The position numbers and the translations under genes are program-made. From the NCBI RefSeq assembly GCF_008727865.1, contig NZ_VTWU01000001.1, forward strand, positions 310,001 to 374,000: 64,000 bases of DNA, in the 5' to 3' direction. The notes beneath the pieces are model-generated. The model was given only the letters and a program-made list of their open reading frames with translations. It was not told the DNA's origin and ran no database searches. The stretch's first letter is position 1, and every line of letters starts with the position of its first letter. The stretch comes from Hymenobacter busanensis. GTDB lineage: Bacteria > Bacteroidota > Bacteroidia > Cytophagales > Hymenobacteraceae. Below, in pieces: positions 16,139 through 23,940 of the stretch.

Positions 16139-17044
16139 ATGCCCACTTTCCTGCGTGAACTCATTCGCCCCGCCGCCGACCTGCCCCAGGCCGATGTGTG
16201 CCTCGTGGGCCTGCCCCTCGACCACGGCACGGTGCTCGAAGGCGGCCGCGCCGGGGCCGTGGGCGCACCGGCCGCCATTCGGCGGGAGCTGCGACGCTAC
16301 CACAAAACCTACAACTTGGAGCACAACGTGCGCCTCGACGAGCTGCGCATTGCCGATGCCGGCGACATTGCGTGCCCCACCACTCCCTACGACCACGCCG
16401 CTCACCACCAGCGCATTCGCGAGCGGGTAGGGGAGCTGCTCGGCCAATACCCGCGCGTGGTCGTCCTTGGCGGCTCCCACGACGGCACCTACAGCACCGT
16501 GCGCGGCCTCTTCGATGCCACCGGCCAGCAGCCCGTCGGCGGCATCAACCTTGATGCCCACGCCGACGTGAAGCACCGCGCCGACCTGGGTAGCGGCACG
16601 CCCTACGGCAAGTTGCTCCGCGAAGGCGTGGTGGCCGGCTCGCGCTTCACCGAAATCGGCCTGCACTCCAATCTCAATACCTTTGAGGACATTGATTTCC
16701 TGCACCAGCAGCAGGCCACCATCGTGCCGCTGGCCCACGTGCAGCAGCACGGCATGCCGCTGTTCATGGAGCGGGCACTGCACCGCGCTGCCGCGCCGGC
16801 CTTCGTTAGCTTCGATACCGACGCCGTAGCGCAGGCTTTTGCCCCGGCCGTTTCGGCCCCCAGCAGCGACGGGCTCACGCCGCGCCAGGCCACCGAAGCC
16901 GCCTTTCTGGCCGGCAAGCAGGCAGGCGTGCGGCTGTTCGAAGTAGTGGAGTTCAACCCCGTTTTCGACCGCGACTTTATGACGGCGCGCCTCGCCGCTA
17001 CCATCATCACGGCTTTCCTGACGGGCGTGGCAGCCGGCCGCTAA
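16139..17044 (+). CDS. hutG: Arginase/ureohydrolase family, probable formimidoylglutamase
   Basis: This 301-residue ureohydrolase has binuclear Mn ligands visible as His in VVLGGSHDGTYS, the Asp-x-His-x-Asp of NLDAHADVKH, and the two Asp of SFDTDAVAQAFAPAVSAPS. The N-terminal segment LDHGTVLEGGRAGAVGAPAA and NLEHNVRLDELRIADAGDI resemble HutG-type sequences more than arginases. HutG releases formamide from N-formimino-glutamate, the last step of histidine degradation. Urocanate hydratase (19413) and imidazolonepropionase (50690) occur in the same window, supporting this role. Agmatinase is the main alternative. The start at 16139 follows an in-frame extension with no conserved features. Confidence 0.75.
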   Translation: MPTFLRELIRPAADLPQADVCLVGLPLDHGTVLEGGRAGAVGAPAAIRRELRRYHKTYNLEHNVRLDELRIADAGDIACPTTPYDHAAHHQRIRERVGELLGQYPRVVVLGGSHDGTYSTVRGLFDATGQQPVGGINLDAHADVKHRADLGSGTPYGKLLREGVVAGSRFTEIGLHSNLNTFEDIDFLHQQQATIVPLAHVQQHGMPLFMERALHRAAAPAFVSFDTDAVAQAFAPAVSAPSSDGLTPRQATEAAFLAGKQAGVRLFEVVEFNPVFDRDFMTARLAATIITAFLTGVAAGR

Positions 17045-17108
17045 TGGTGTAGGAATGCCCTTGGAATCGGGCGGAATGGGAAGCCTGGGTAGCGCGAAAA
17101 AAAGAAAT

Positions 17109-17144
17109 ACGAATGATTTCGTTGTTGTCTACGAAAATATTCGT
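17109..17144 (+). promoter_or_regulatory. Twin palindromic operator ACGAA-N4-TTCGT
   Basis: Two 14-base palindromes, ACGAATGATTTCGT (17109-17122) and ACGAAAATATTCGT (17131-17144), share the arms ACGAA/TTCGT. Their centres are exactly 22 bases apart, about two helical turns, and a further TTCGT half-site follows at 17148-17152. They precede the DUF4097 gene by 72 bases. The spacing suggests cooperative binding of two dimers on one DNA face, for instance by a BlaI/MecI-like or other winged-helix repressor; that identity is inference. Confidence 0.65.
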
Positions 17145-17215
17145 TGATTCGTGCATCCCTTATCGGCCAGCTGTTGTCGATGGGGGCAAGACGTCAACCA
17201 ACCCCTTTCTGCGCT

Positions 17216-18049
17216 ATGAAAACCCTGCTTGCCGCACTGCTCCTCGGTGCTTCCGTTCTGCCCGCCGCCGCCCAGTCGGTGCCCGCCTTCACGTCTACCT
17301 GCGACGACAGCAAGTGGGGCAGCTCCGATGAGAAACGCTTCTGCGAAACCCGCGACCTTACTTTGCCGGCCGTGAAAAACGGCACTTTCACCGTGGACGG
17401 GCTGCACAACGGCGGCATTTCGGTGAAGGGCTACAGCAGCAGCGACATTCGGGTGCGGGCCCGGTTGCAGGCTTGGTCCAAAGACGAAGCCACGGCCAAG
17501 GCCAAAGTCGCGGAAATAAAAATCAGCACGGCCGGCAGCACCTTGCGTGCCGCCGGACTCGACGGGTCGGGCGCAAACTCGGGCTACGCCATGAGCGACG
17601 GCGGCTACGCGGTGAGCTACGAAATATTTGTGCCCGAGAAGCAAGACCTGGCCCTGACCACCCACAACGGCGGAATTCACCTCGAAAACCTGCGCGGCGC
17701 CGTCACTTTTGCGGCCCAGAACGGGGGCGTGCACATCGAGGGCAGCGGCGGCGACGTGCGCGGCACCACCCGCAACGGCGGCCTCCACATTACGCTCAGC
17801 GGCAGCAAGTGGGAAGGCAAAGGCCTCGACGTAACGACCACCAACGGCGGCATCAACTGGCAGGTGCCGCAGGACTACTCGGCCCAACTATACACCAGCA
17901 CCCAGCACGGCCCCATCAAAACCGATTTTCCGACGAATGTGCAGGGCAAAATCGGGCGGGAAATTGCGCTGAACCTGGGCAAAGGCGGGGCACCGGTGAA
18001 GGCCGTGACAACCAACGGCGGCATCCATGTGAGCCGCGCTGGTAAATAA
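17216..18049 (+). CDS. Secreted DUF4097 (adhesin-like beta-helix) protein
   Basis: This 277-residue protein has a signal peptide (MKTLLAALLLGASVLPAAAQ). The mature part is a right-handed beta-solenoid built on NGGI repeats: NGGISVKG, NGGIHLEN, NGGVHIEG, NGGLHITL, NGGINWQV and NGGIHVSR. This is the DUF4097 family, often found with anti-sigma or BlaR-type regulatory genes in Bacteroidota; no such partner is adjacent here. The role is unknown; a cell-envelope sensor or scaffold is possible. The ATG at 17216 sits directly before the signal peptide. The gene has its own palindromic control region. Confidence 0.88.
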   Translation: MKTLLAALLLGASVLPAAAQSVPAFTSTCDDSKWGSSDEKRFCETRDLTLPAVKNGTFTVDGLHNGGISVKGYSSSDIRVRARLQAWSKDEATAKAKVAEIKISTAGSTLRAAGLDGSGANSGYAMSDGGYAVSYEIFVPEKQDLALTTHNGGIHLENLRGAVTFAAQNGGVHIEGSGGDVRGTTRNGGLHITLSGSKWEGKGLDVTTTNGGINWQVPQDYSAQLYTSTQHGPIKTDFPTNVQGKIGREIALNLGKGGAPVKAVTTNGGIHVSRAGK

Positions 18050-18083
18050 GCCGTATCTTCCAATCTGCTCCCTAAACAAGTTC

Positions 18084-18113
18084 GGGCCGCTCCTGCTGGT
18101 GCAGGGGCGGCCC
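18084..18113 (+). terminator. Hairpin downstream of the DUF4097 gene
   Basis: GGGCCGC pairs with GCGGCCC, with further CTGC/GCAG pairing inside, between the convergent stops of the DUF4097 gene (18049) and the metallo-beta-lactamase-fold gene (18159). Neither strand has a real T-run, so efficiency is doubtful, but the position fits a shared terminator. Confidence 0.45.
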
Positions 18114-18158
18114 GTTGGCATGTGGGCAGTGCCGGTCAGTGGGCTGTGGCGCGGCCAG

Positions 18159-19202
18159 CTAGAAGTACACTTCCTTGTAGGGGTAGGGCGGAAACGGGTT
18201 TTCGGGGTCGTCGGAGTAGTGCGGTGGGTAGTTGGCTTTGCGGTCTTTGCCAAGCTTCCGCTTCTTGCCGGCGTGGCCATTGGTGTGGCTGCGCTTGCGC
18301 CCCAGCAAGGCCAGTGCGCCTACCACCAGCACCGCGCCCGCGCCAATGAGGGCGGCTTTGGCCGGGAATGTGTCGGCCGGGGCCGGGGGCAGGTACTGCA
18401 CCCCGTCGGCATCGAGCACGACCGGCTGCGCTACGTAGCGGCCGTGCGCGGGCATGGGAAAATCGGTGGCCAGGCGGGAGAGGCCGGCGGCAGCTTCGGG
18501 GCCCTGAATGACGGGGCCGTGGCCGCAGCCGATGGCGTTGGGCTGCAAGCTGGCCAGTTGCTCGACCGAGGCACGCACCTCTTGCCAGTTGTAGTTGAAC
18601 GGCGACCCGGCCACGCTGATGTGCGGCAGCTGCAGCAGCAGCGACGGTACCGACTCGTGGTTGGCCGTGGCAAAGGCATCGGCGCCGAGCAAAGTGCGGT
18701 CTTCGTCGCGGAACAACGCCAACTGACCCGGCGCATGGCCGGGCACGTGCAGCCAGCGCCAGCCCGGCAGATACGGCACGTCGTTGCCATCAATGGGCAG
18801 CGCCTGCACGATATCCGACAGCTGGAACGACTGCGGCGGGAAGAAGCGGGCCACAAAAGCCAGGGAACCGCCGCGGTCTACGGTGGGGTCGGCGGGCGGG
18901 TACACGGCGCGGCCCGTCAGAAACGGCAGCTCCAGCGGGTGCGCCAGTACCGGCACCCGCCAGTGCTCGGCCAGGGCGCGGGCCGAGCCGGCGTGGTCCA
19001 TGTGGCCGTGCGTGAGGATGATGGCCGTGGGGTGGGTGCCGGGGTAAAACAGTTCATCGGCCGCGGCAATGATGGCCTTTTCGGAGCCGGGCAGGCCGGT
19101 ATCCACCAACACCCATTCGCCGGGCGAGCTGGATTCTACAAAATAGACGTTGACAAAGCGCTGAATCTGAAGCTGGGTCACGCCAGCGGCTACCTGGTTC
19201 AT
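18159..19202 (-). CDS. Metallo-beta-lactamase-fold hydrolase with C-terminal membrane anchor
   Basis: This 347-residue protein has the MBL signature THGHMDHAG (HxHxDH), further metal ligands in HVPGHAPGQ and GADAFATANHES, and a late His in GCGHGPVIQG. It lacks features of RNase Z or glyoxalase II and is close to the general MBL hydrolases of Bacteroidota. After about residue 285 comes a single hydrophobic helix (KAALIGAGAVLVVGALALLG) and a basic tail ending in a Pro/Tyr-rich segment. The frame stays open for another 400 codons upstream, but that part is antisense to hutU and was excluded. Divergent from hutU. Confidence 0.88.
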   Translation of the reverse strand: MNQVAAGVTQLQIQRFVNVYFVESSSPGEWVLVDTGLPGSEKAIIAAADELFYPGTHPTAIILTHGHMDHAGSARALAEHWRVPVLAHPLELPFLTGRAVYPPADPTVDRGGSLAFVARFFPPQSFQLSDIVQALPIDGNDVPYLPGWRWLHVPGHAPGQLALFRDEDRTLLGADAFATANHESVPSLLLQLPHISVAGSPFNYNWQEVRASVEQLASLQPNAIGCGHGPVIQGPEAAAGLSRLATDFPMPAHGRYVAQPVVLDADGVQYLPPAPADTFPAKAALIGAGAVLVVGALALLGRKRSHTNGHAGKKRKLGKDRKANYPPHYSDDPENPFPPYPYKEVYF

Positions 19203-19345
19203 CGGGCTTAGGTGTGGTTGATGGTTGAAGGCAATACGCAAAGCGGCGGCCGAGGGTAGGGGCCCAGGCGCAATCTTACGGCAGGTTGCCAGCCACTGGT
19301 TGTGCCATGCGCCGACCCAAGCGCCAAGAAAACCCCGTCCCACCG

Positions 19346-19376
19346 TTTTCCCGGCGCGGGCAAAACCGATAACTTG
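19346..19376 (+). promoter_or_regulatory. Putative promoter of hutU
   Basis: TTTT (19346-19349), a 20-base spacer and TAACTTG (19370-19376) resemble the Bacteroidota -33/-7 arrangement. The same arrangement occurs before yebC. The hutU ATG is 36 bases downstream of the box. No operator for a histidine-responsive repressor is obvious in the 210-base divergent region. Confidence 0.4.
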
Positions 19377-19412
19377 CCGCTCCACCCGAACTCTGCATTT
19401 CCCCAGCCTGCC

Positions 19413-21176
19413 ATGTCGCACTCCGCTCTCGACACGCCCGAACTCAACCTCGAAGCCACCAGCAAATCCTCGGCTACCGGCCAGAAAGCCCAGCGGCCCA
19501 TGTACTACGAGTACAAGCCCGCCGAAACCGTAAAGGCCAAGCACGGCCCCGAGCTGCGCTGCAAAACCTGGGAAGCCGAAGCGGCCCTGCGCATGCTCGA
19601 AAACAACCTCGACCCGGCCGTGTCGCTGGTGTACGACGAGCTGATTGTGTACGGCGGCGCCGGCCGCGCGGCCCGCAACTGGAAGGAGTTTCAGACCATC
19701 GTCAAGAGCCTGAAGGAGCTGGAAGCCGATGAAACCCTGCTGGTGCAGTCGGGCAAGGCCGTGGGCGTGCTGCGCACCTGGGCCCACGCCCCGCGCGTGC
19801 TCATTGCCAACTCGAACATCGTGCCCGCCTGGAGCACCCAGGAGTACTTCGACGAGTTGGACCGCCTGGGCCTGATGATGTACGGGCAGATGACGGCCGG
19901 CTCCTGGATTTACATTGCCACCCAGGGCATCCTGCAGGGCACCTACGAAACCCTGGCCGCCGTGGCCGACAAGCACTTCGGCGGCACGCTGGCCGGCACC
20001 GTCACCGTTACGGCCGGTCTGGGCGGCATGTCGGGCGCCCAGCCGCTGGCCGTGAGCATGAACGACGGCGTGTGCCTGGTCATCGAGCCCATCGACGCCC
20101 GCGTGAAGCAGAAGGTGCGCGAAGGCTACGTGGACGAGCAGGCCCGCGACCTGGACCACGCCCTGGAGCTGATGGCGCAGTACAAGGCCGAGCGCAAGGG
20201 CTGGAGCATCGGCCTGACCGGCAACGCCGCCACCGTGTTGCCCGAGCTGCTGGCGCGCGGCTTCAAGGCCGATGTGGTAACCGACCAGACCTCCGCCCAC
20301 GACCTGATGGACTACATCCCCGAGGGCGACATCGACGCGGTACTGCAGCTGCGCAAAGACAACCCCGAGGAGTTCAAGCGCCAGGCCCTGCAGTCCATCG
20401 TGAAGCACTGCCAGGCCATCATCGACATGCAGGCCGGCGGGGCCGTGGCCCTCGACTACGGCAACAACCTGCGCGGCCAGGCCGAAAAAGGCGGCCTGCA
20501 GGTGCGCGACGAAAACGGGCAGTTCCTCTACCCCGGCTTCGTGCCCGGCTACATCCGCCCGCTGTTCTGCGAGGGCAAAGGCCCCTTCCGCTGGGCCGCC
20601 CTCTCGGGCGACCCGCAGGACATTCTGCGCATCGACCGCGCCCTGCTCGAAACCTTCCCCGACAACAAGATGCTGGCTCGCTGGATCGAGAAGGCCCAGG
20701 CCAAGGTGCCCTTCATCGGCCTGCCCGCCCGCGTGTGCTGGCTGGGCTACGGCGAGCGGGAGAAATTCGGCCTGGTCATCAACGACCTGGTGGCCCGCGG
20801 CGAAGTCTCAGCCCCCATCGTCATCGGCCGGGACCACCTCGACTGCGGCTCGGTGGCCTCGCCCAACCGCGAAACCGAGGGCATGAAGGACGGCTCCGAC
20901 GCCGTGGCCGACTGGCCCCTGCTCAACGCCCTGGCCAACTGCGCCTCCGGCGCCGACTGGGTGAGCCTGCACAACGGCGGCGGCGTGGGCATCGGCAACA
21001 GCACGCACTCCGGCATGGTAATAGTAGCCACCGGCACCCCCGAAAAAGCCGAGCGCCTGCGCCGCGTGCTCACCACCGACCCCGGCATGGGCGTCTTCCG
21101 CCACGCCGACGCCGGCTACGAGCTGGCCCAGCAAGTGGCTGAGGAGCGCGGGGCGAAGATTCCGGGGCGGGCGTAG
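19413..21176 (+). CDS. hutU: Urocanate hydratase
   Basis: HutU (587 residues) hydrates urocanate to 4-imidazolone-5-propionate using tightly bound NAD+ as electrophile. Seen are GKAVGVLRTWAHAPRVLIAN, the NAD-binding TAGLGGMSGAQPLAVSMN, IGLTGNAATVLPELLARG, TDQTSAHDLMDYIPEGD, and the catalytic-site segment GRDHLDCGSVASPNRETEGM with its Cys. NGGGVGIGNSTHSGMV lies near the C-terminus. It is slightly longer than the usual 555 residues owing to an N-terminal extension of about 30 residues. The frame opens 37 codons earlier without conserved sequence. Confidence 0.97.
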   Translation: MSHSALDTPELNLEATSKSSATGQKAQRPMYYEYKPAETVKAKHGPELRCKTWEAEAALRMLENNLDPAVSLVYDELIVYGGAGRAARNWKEFQTIVKSLKELEADETLLVQSGKAVGVLRTWAHAPRVLIANSNIVPAWSTQEYFDELDRLGLMMYGQMTAGSWIYIATQGILQGTYETLAAVADKHFGGTLAGTVTVTAGLGGMSGAQPLAVSMNDGVCLVIEPIDARVKQKVREGYVDEQARDLDHALELMAQYKAERKGWSIGLTGNAATVLPELLARGFKADVVTDQTSAHDLMDYIPEGDIDAVLQLRKDNPEEFKRQALQSIVKHCQAIIDMQAGGAVALDYGNNLRGQAEKGGLQVRDENGQFLYPGFVPGYIRPLFCEGKGPFRWAALSGDPQDILRIDRALLETFPDNKMLARWIEKAQAKVPFIGLPARVCWLGYGEREKFGLVINDLVARGEVSAPIVIGRDHLDCGSVASPNRETEGMKDGSDAVADWPLLNALANCASGADWVSLHNGGGVGIGNSTHSGMVIVATGTPEKAERLRRVLTTDPGMGVFRHADAGYELAQQVAEERGAKIPGRA

Positions 21177-21197
21177 TTTCTGCGCTACTCCGGGCAC

Positions 21198-21225
21198 GTC
21201 ATGCCGAGCGAAGTCGAGGCATCTC
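21198..21225 (+). repeat. Intergenic repeat family, copy A (partial)
   Basis: GTCATGCCGAGCGAAGTCGA followed by GGCATCTC matches the end of copy B (25761-25793, opposite strand), which reads GTCATGCTGAGTTTGTCGAA followed by GCATCTC. It lies 22 bases after the hutU stop. This is an intergenic element with no coding capacity. Confidence 0.6.
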
Positions 21226-21246
21226 GTGTGCTGACGCCGGATAGCA

Positions 21247-21302
21247 TCAATAGCCCAGCGGCGGCCGGTGGAATATTCCGCCGGCCGCCGCTGGGCTATT
21301 GA
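21247..21302 (+). terminator. 56-base near-perfect palindrome after hutU
   Basis: The sequence from 21247 to 21302 is self-complementary along its whole length apart from one mismatched pair (21269/21280); the core is GGAATATTCC and the arms contain TAGCCCAGCGGCGGCCGG. It could form a very stable hairpin ending the hutU transcript, although no long T-run follows. A transposon-like or replication-arrest palindrome is an alternative. Confidence 0.5.
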
Positions 21303-21406
21303 GCATCCTGTTGAGTAATCAGGTAAAAGCCATGTAGCCAGTTGGTCGTATACGGAGCATGTAGTCTTCACTACAAAGTCGTGCCCGCGCCCTAAAAAGT
21401 GAACTG

Positions 21407-21754
21407 GTGGCCCTCTACTACGCCGCTCGCGACCCGCGGACTCCGTGGTACGCCCGCCTAGTAATGCTGGCTACGCTGGCTTACGCTGCTAGTCCCATCG
21501 ACCTGATTCCCGACTTTATTCCCGTGCTCGGCTACCTCAACGATTTGGTGTTGGTGCCCGCCGGTATTGCCCTGAGCATACAACTTGTGCCTGCCGAGGT
21601 CCTGCGTGAAGCCCGGCACCGTGCTGCTACCACCCCCGTATCGAAGCGTGCCAACTGGGGCGTCGGAGCCCTGATTCTGGGGTTTTGGTTAATTATTCTA
21701 TTGAGCGTAGGCCGCTATGGGTGGCAGTGGTGGCAAACTCACCACGCACGATAG
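21407..21754 (+). CDS. YkvA/DUF1232 membrane protein
   Basis: This 115-residue protein (from a GTG start) contains the DUF1232 core ARDPRTPWYARLVMLATLAY, then ASPIDLIPDFIPVLGYLND with the conserved SPIDLIPDFIP motif. A C-terminal hydrophobic helix follows (GALILGFWLIILLSV). The family is widespread and of unknown function. The start is problematic: similarity to the usual N-terminus seems to continue upstream (SRARALKSELVALYYAARD). In that frame an ATG at 21359 is followed immediately by TAG. Either the GTG at 21407 is used or the N-terminus has been truncated by a nonsense mutation. Confidence 0.75.
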   Translation: MALYYAARDPRTPWYARLVMLATLAYAASPIDLIPDFIPVLGYLNDLVLVPAGIALSIQLVPAEVLREARHRAATTPVSKRANWGVGALILGFWLIILLSVGRYGWQWWQTHHAR

Positions 21755-21904
21755 TATCCTGACGGGAACGACTACACAGCCCAGGCTCAGCTTTGGTCTC
21801 CAATTGGTGCTTGGCCGCCTCGCCTTCCGCTTACGGATGGGAATTACATCGGCAGCGTAATCGAGATGAAGCGGGCAGGAAAAAAGCAAAACCCCACTTC
21901 CGCT

Positions 21905-21943
21905 GTTCAGTACGCTGAACCTGCGCCGGCAAGCCGCCGGCGC
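21905..21943 (+). promoter_or_regulatory. Two consecutive inverted repeats in the leader of the reductase-like gene
   Basis: GTTCAG-TACG-CTGAAC (21905-21920) is followed two bases later by GCGCCGGC-AAGCC-GCCGGCGC (21923-21943), which ends 21 bases before the ATG at 21965. The first has the size of a repressor site, the second that of an RNA hairpin close to the start codon. No T-run follows. Confidence 0.45.
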
Positions 21944-21964
21944 CCGAACTAAACCACACAACCT

Positions 21965-22693
21965 ATGAACATCGGAATCATCGGCGCGGGCCACATCGGC
22001 AGCGCCCTGGCGGAGCGGCTTACGGGCCTCGGCCATACGGTATACATTGCTAACTCCCGCGGGCCCGAAACCCTCAAAGACGTGGAGCAGAAAACGGGCG
22101 CCAAGGCCGTGACGGCCGAGGAAGCGGCCCAGCGCGGCACTGACCTTGTGGTGGTGACCATCCCGCTCAAGAACATTCCCGACCTGCCCAAGGGCCTGCT
22201 AGCCGGCGTGCCCCGGGAGACGCCCATCATCGATACCAGCAACTACTACCCCATGCTGCGCGACGGCCGGATTCCGGAGCTGGAAAGCGGCGCCCTGACC
22301 GAAAGCGAATGGGTGCAGCAGCACCTGGGCCGCCCGGTGGTGAAGGTGTTCAACAACATCTACGCTCACCACATCGTGGAGAAGGGCCAGCCCGCCGGCA
22401 CGCCCGGCCGCATCAGCCTGCCCGTGGCCAGCGACGATGCCGCCGCCAAGCAGAAAGTCATGCAGCTGGTGGACGAGCTGGGCTTCGACGCCGTGGACGC
22501 CGGCAGCCTGCACCAGTCGTGGCGGCAGCAGCCTGGCACGCCCGCCTACGGCGCCGACCTGCCGGCCGACAAGCTGCGCGAGAACCTGCAGAGCCTCGGT
22601 ACCGAGCGTACCGAGGCCCAGCACGCCGAGTTCAAGGCCAACCACGCCCGCACGGAGCAGGCCATGGCCGATCAGGGCATCAAGCTGAACTAG
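21965..22693 (+). CDS. NADPH-dependent F420 reductase-like / NAD(P)-binding protein
   Basis: This 242-residue protein has an N-terminal Rossmann fold beginning MNIGIIGAGHIGSALAERL (GxGxxG) with NSRGPETL after beta2, suggesting NADP specificity. ADLVVVTIP-like (TDLVVVTIPLKNI) and IIDTSNYYPM segments follow, then VVKVFNNIYAHHI. This is the pattern of the F420-dependent NADP reductase/ProC-like superfamily widely present in bacteria without F420, where the substrate is unknown. The start follows the paired hairpins. The protein is cytoplasmic with no partner gene nearby. Confidence 0.85.
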   Translation: MNIGIIGAGHIGSALAERLTGLGHTVYIANSRGPETLKDVEQKTGAKAVTAEEAAQRGTDLVVVTIPLKNIPDLPKGLLAGVPRETPIIDTSNYYPMLRDGRIPELESGALTESEWVQQHLGRPVVKVFNNIYAHHIVEKGQPAGTPGRISLPVASDDAAAKQKVMQLVDELGFDAVDAGSLHQSWRQQPGTPAYGADLPADKLRENLQSLGTERTEAQHAEFKANHARTEQAMADQGIKLN

Positions 22694-22772
22694 CCGCCGG
22701 CCTGACGACCGGCCACCCAACCCGCCACGCCGCGTGCTACCACCGCCGTGCTTCGGCCTACCGAACCTGATA

Positions 22773-22815
22773 CCGCGCCGCCCGGGTTTCCCGGGCGGCG
22801 CGGTTGGTTTTGGTG
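22773..22815 (+). terminator. Intrinsic terminator after the reductase-like gene
   Basis: CCGCGCCGCCCGGG pairs with CCCGGGCGGCGCGG around TTT and is followed by TTGGTTTTGG. A very stable stem 80 bases past the stop at 22693. The remaining part of the 341-base gap (22694-23034) contains only the -7 box noted separately. Confidence 0.75.
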
Positions 22816-22977
22816 GGGCAGTGTCCTCGGGCCCGCGCAAGCCAGTCTGCGCGCCGTGCTGATTCGCCCGATGGTTTTGCTGCAAGGCCACCGATGAGCA
22901 AGCGCCTGCAGGCGCAGCCCATTCCGGCGCCCTACCGGCGAACCTTGGGCAAATAGTGTGTGCGCCGCGCCGCCGCG

Positions 22978-22985
22978 TAGCTTTG
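22978..22985 (+). promoter_or_regulatory. -7 promoter box
   Basis: TAGCTTTG matches the Bacteroidota -7 consensus TAnnTTTG exactly and lies 49 bases before the ATG of the membrane protein at 23035. No good -33 TTTG is present at the usual distance. Confidence 0.45.
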
Positions 22986-23034
22986 CGCCGCTGCCGGAAT
23001 GCCCGGCGGCTTTGGCACTTGCCCGATTGTCTTC

Positions 23035-23457
23035 ATGAAGCACCTTCTCTCGGCCGGGGTTGCGGCCCACGGGATGCTCCTTATTCTGAGCCTCATTGTG
23101 CTGTTTCACCTGCTGATCATCACGGGCGTCATTCCGTTTGCTGTCGTGTGGGGCGGGCGGCTGCACAGTCACTCGCAGATGCTGCGCTTCGAAACCGTCT
23201 CCATCGGCCTGAACCTACTAATGCTGGCCGTGGTGGCGCGGGCCGTGGGCCGGCTGCGGCTGCGCGTCAATGCCCGGTTCATGCAGGTCGCGTTATGGCT
23301 GATGGCGCTCCTGTTTCTGGCGAATACCGCCGGCAATCTGCTGGCCAAGACCGAGCTGGAACGGCTGGTTTTTACTCCTCTGACGCTGCTGCTTGCCCTC
23401 TTCAGCTGCCGCTTGGCTATGGAGCAGAAGAAAACCGCAGTGCCCGCCAGCGCCTAG
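23035..23457 (+). CDS. Hypothetical four-helix membrane protein
   Basis: This 140-residue hydrophobic protein has helices at about residues 10-34 (AHGMLLILSLIVLFHLLIIT), 55-72 (TVSIGLNLLMLAVVARAV), 83-102 (FMQVALWLMALLFLANTAG) and 112-128 (FTPLTLLLALFSCRLAM). Short charged tails flank them. It is close to small uncharacterised DUF-type membrane proteins; no named family is assigned. The ATG at 23035 is preferred to one 12 codons upstream because helix one begins shortly after it and because it suits the -7 box at 22978. Confidence 0.7.
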   Translation: MKHLLSAGVAAHGMLLILSLIVLFHLLIITGVIPFAVVWGGRLHSHSQMLRFETVSIGLNLLMLAVVARAVGRLRLRVNARFMQVALWLMALLFLANTAGNLLAKTELERLVFTPLTLLLALFSCRLAMEQKKTAVPASA

Positions 23458-23535
23458 CCGGCCCAGCTGCCGGCGGAATGCAGTAGCACCAGCGCCAGTC
23501 GAGCGCGCCTCATACTTCTTTCTTTGTACCAACCG

Positions 23536-23856
23536 ATGAAACCCGAACTCCAAGACCTCCCGCTCGTCGACAACCCTGGCAGCCACCGCTTCGAGCTGAC
23601 CGTGAACCACGCCACCGCCTTTGTGGAGTACGGCGACCGGGACGGCGCTCTGGCCTTGTTTCACACCGAAGTGCCGGCGCAGCTGGAAGGGCAGGGAGTA
23701 GGCACGGCCATCGTGGAAAAGGTGCTGGCCGAAGTGGAGCGGCGGCAGCAGCAGCTAATTCCGCTATGCCCTTTTGTGACCAGCTACCTGAAGCGTCACC
23801 CCGAGTGGCAGCGCCTGGTGGCGCCGGCCTACCAGCGCTGGTTTCAGCCGGGCTAG
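23536..23856 (+). CDS. Small GNAT N-acetyltransferase (YjdJ/NATD1 type)
   Basis: This 106-residue protein has the short GNAT fold of the YjdJ/GTLF3B group: HRFELTVNHATAFVEY, ALALFHTEVPAQLEGQGVGT with the acetyl-CoA binding QGVGTAIVEKVL, and PLCPFVTSYLKRHPEW, where the conserved Cys-Pro-Phe-Val and the Lys-His-Pro-Glu-Trp motif are typical. The substrate is unknown; members are thought to acetylate small amines. Complete, with normal length. An upstream TTG start is rejected in favour of ATG at 23536. Confidence 0.9.
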   Translation: MKPELQDLPLVDNPGSHRFELTVNHATAFVEYGDRDGALALFHTEVPAQLEGQGVGTAIVEKVLAEVERRQQQLIPLCPFVTSYLKRHPEWQRLVAPAYQRWFQPG

Positions 23857-23940
23857 CGGGAGTGGGGCTCCCCAAATCATGCGAGTCGGTAGCTCGGGGC
23901 GGTGGGCAACGGTTTCGCTGCTTCGCCCATCTGGCCGGGT

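Noticed and set aside
17300-18040. NGGI-encoding repeats as a possible CRISPR-like or DNA repeat array
   Set aside because: The repetition is at protein level (beta-solenoid turns) and is irregular at DNA level.
19203-20408. N-terminal half of the 749-codon minus-strand frame that includes the metallo-beta-lactamase gene
   Set aside because: It is antisense to hutU, low-complexity in composition, and the real protein starts at 19202.
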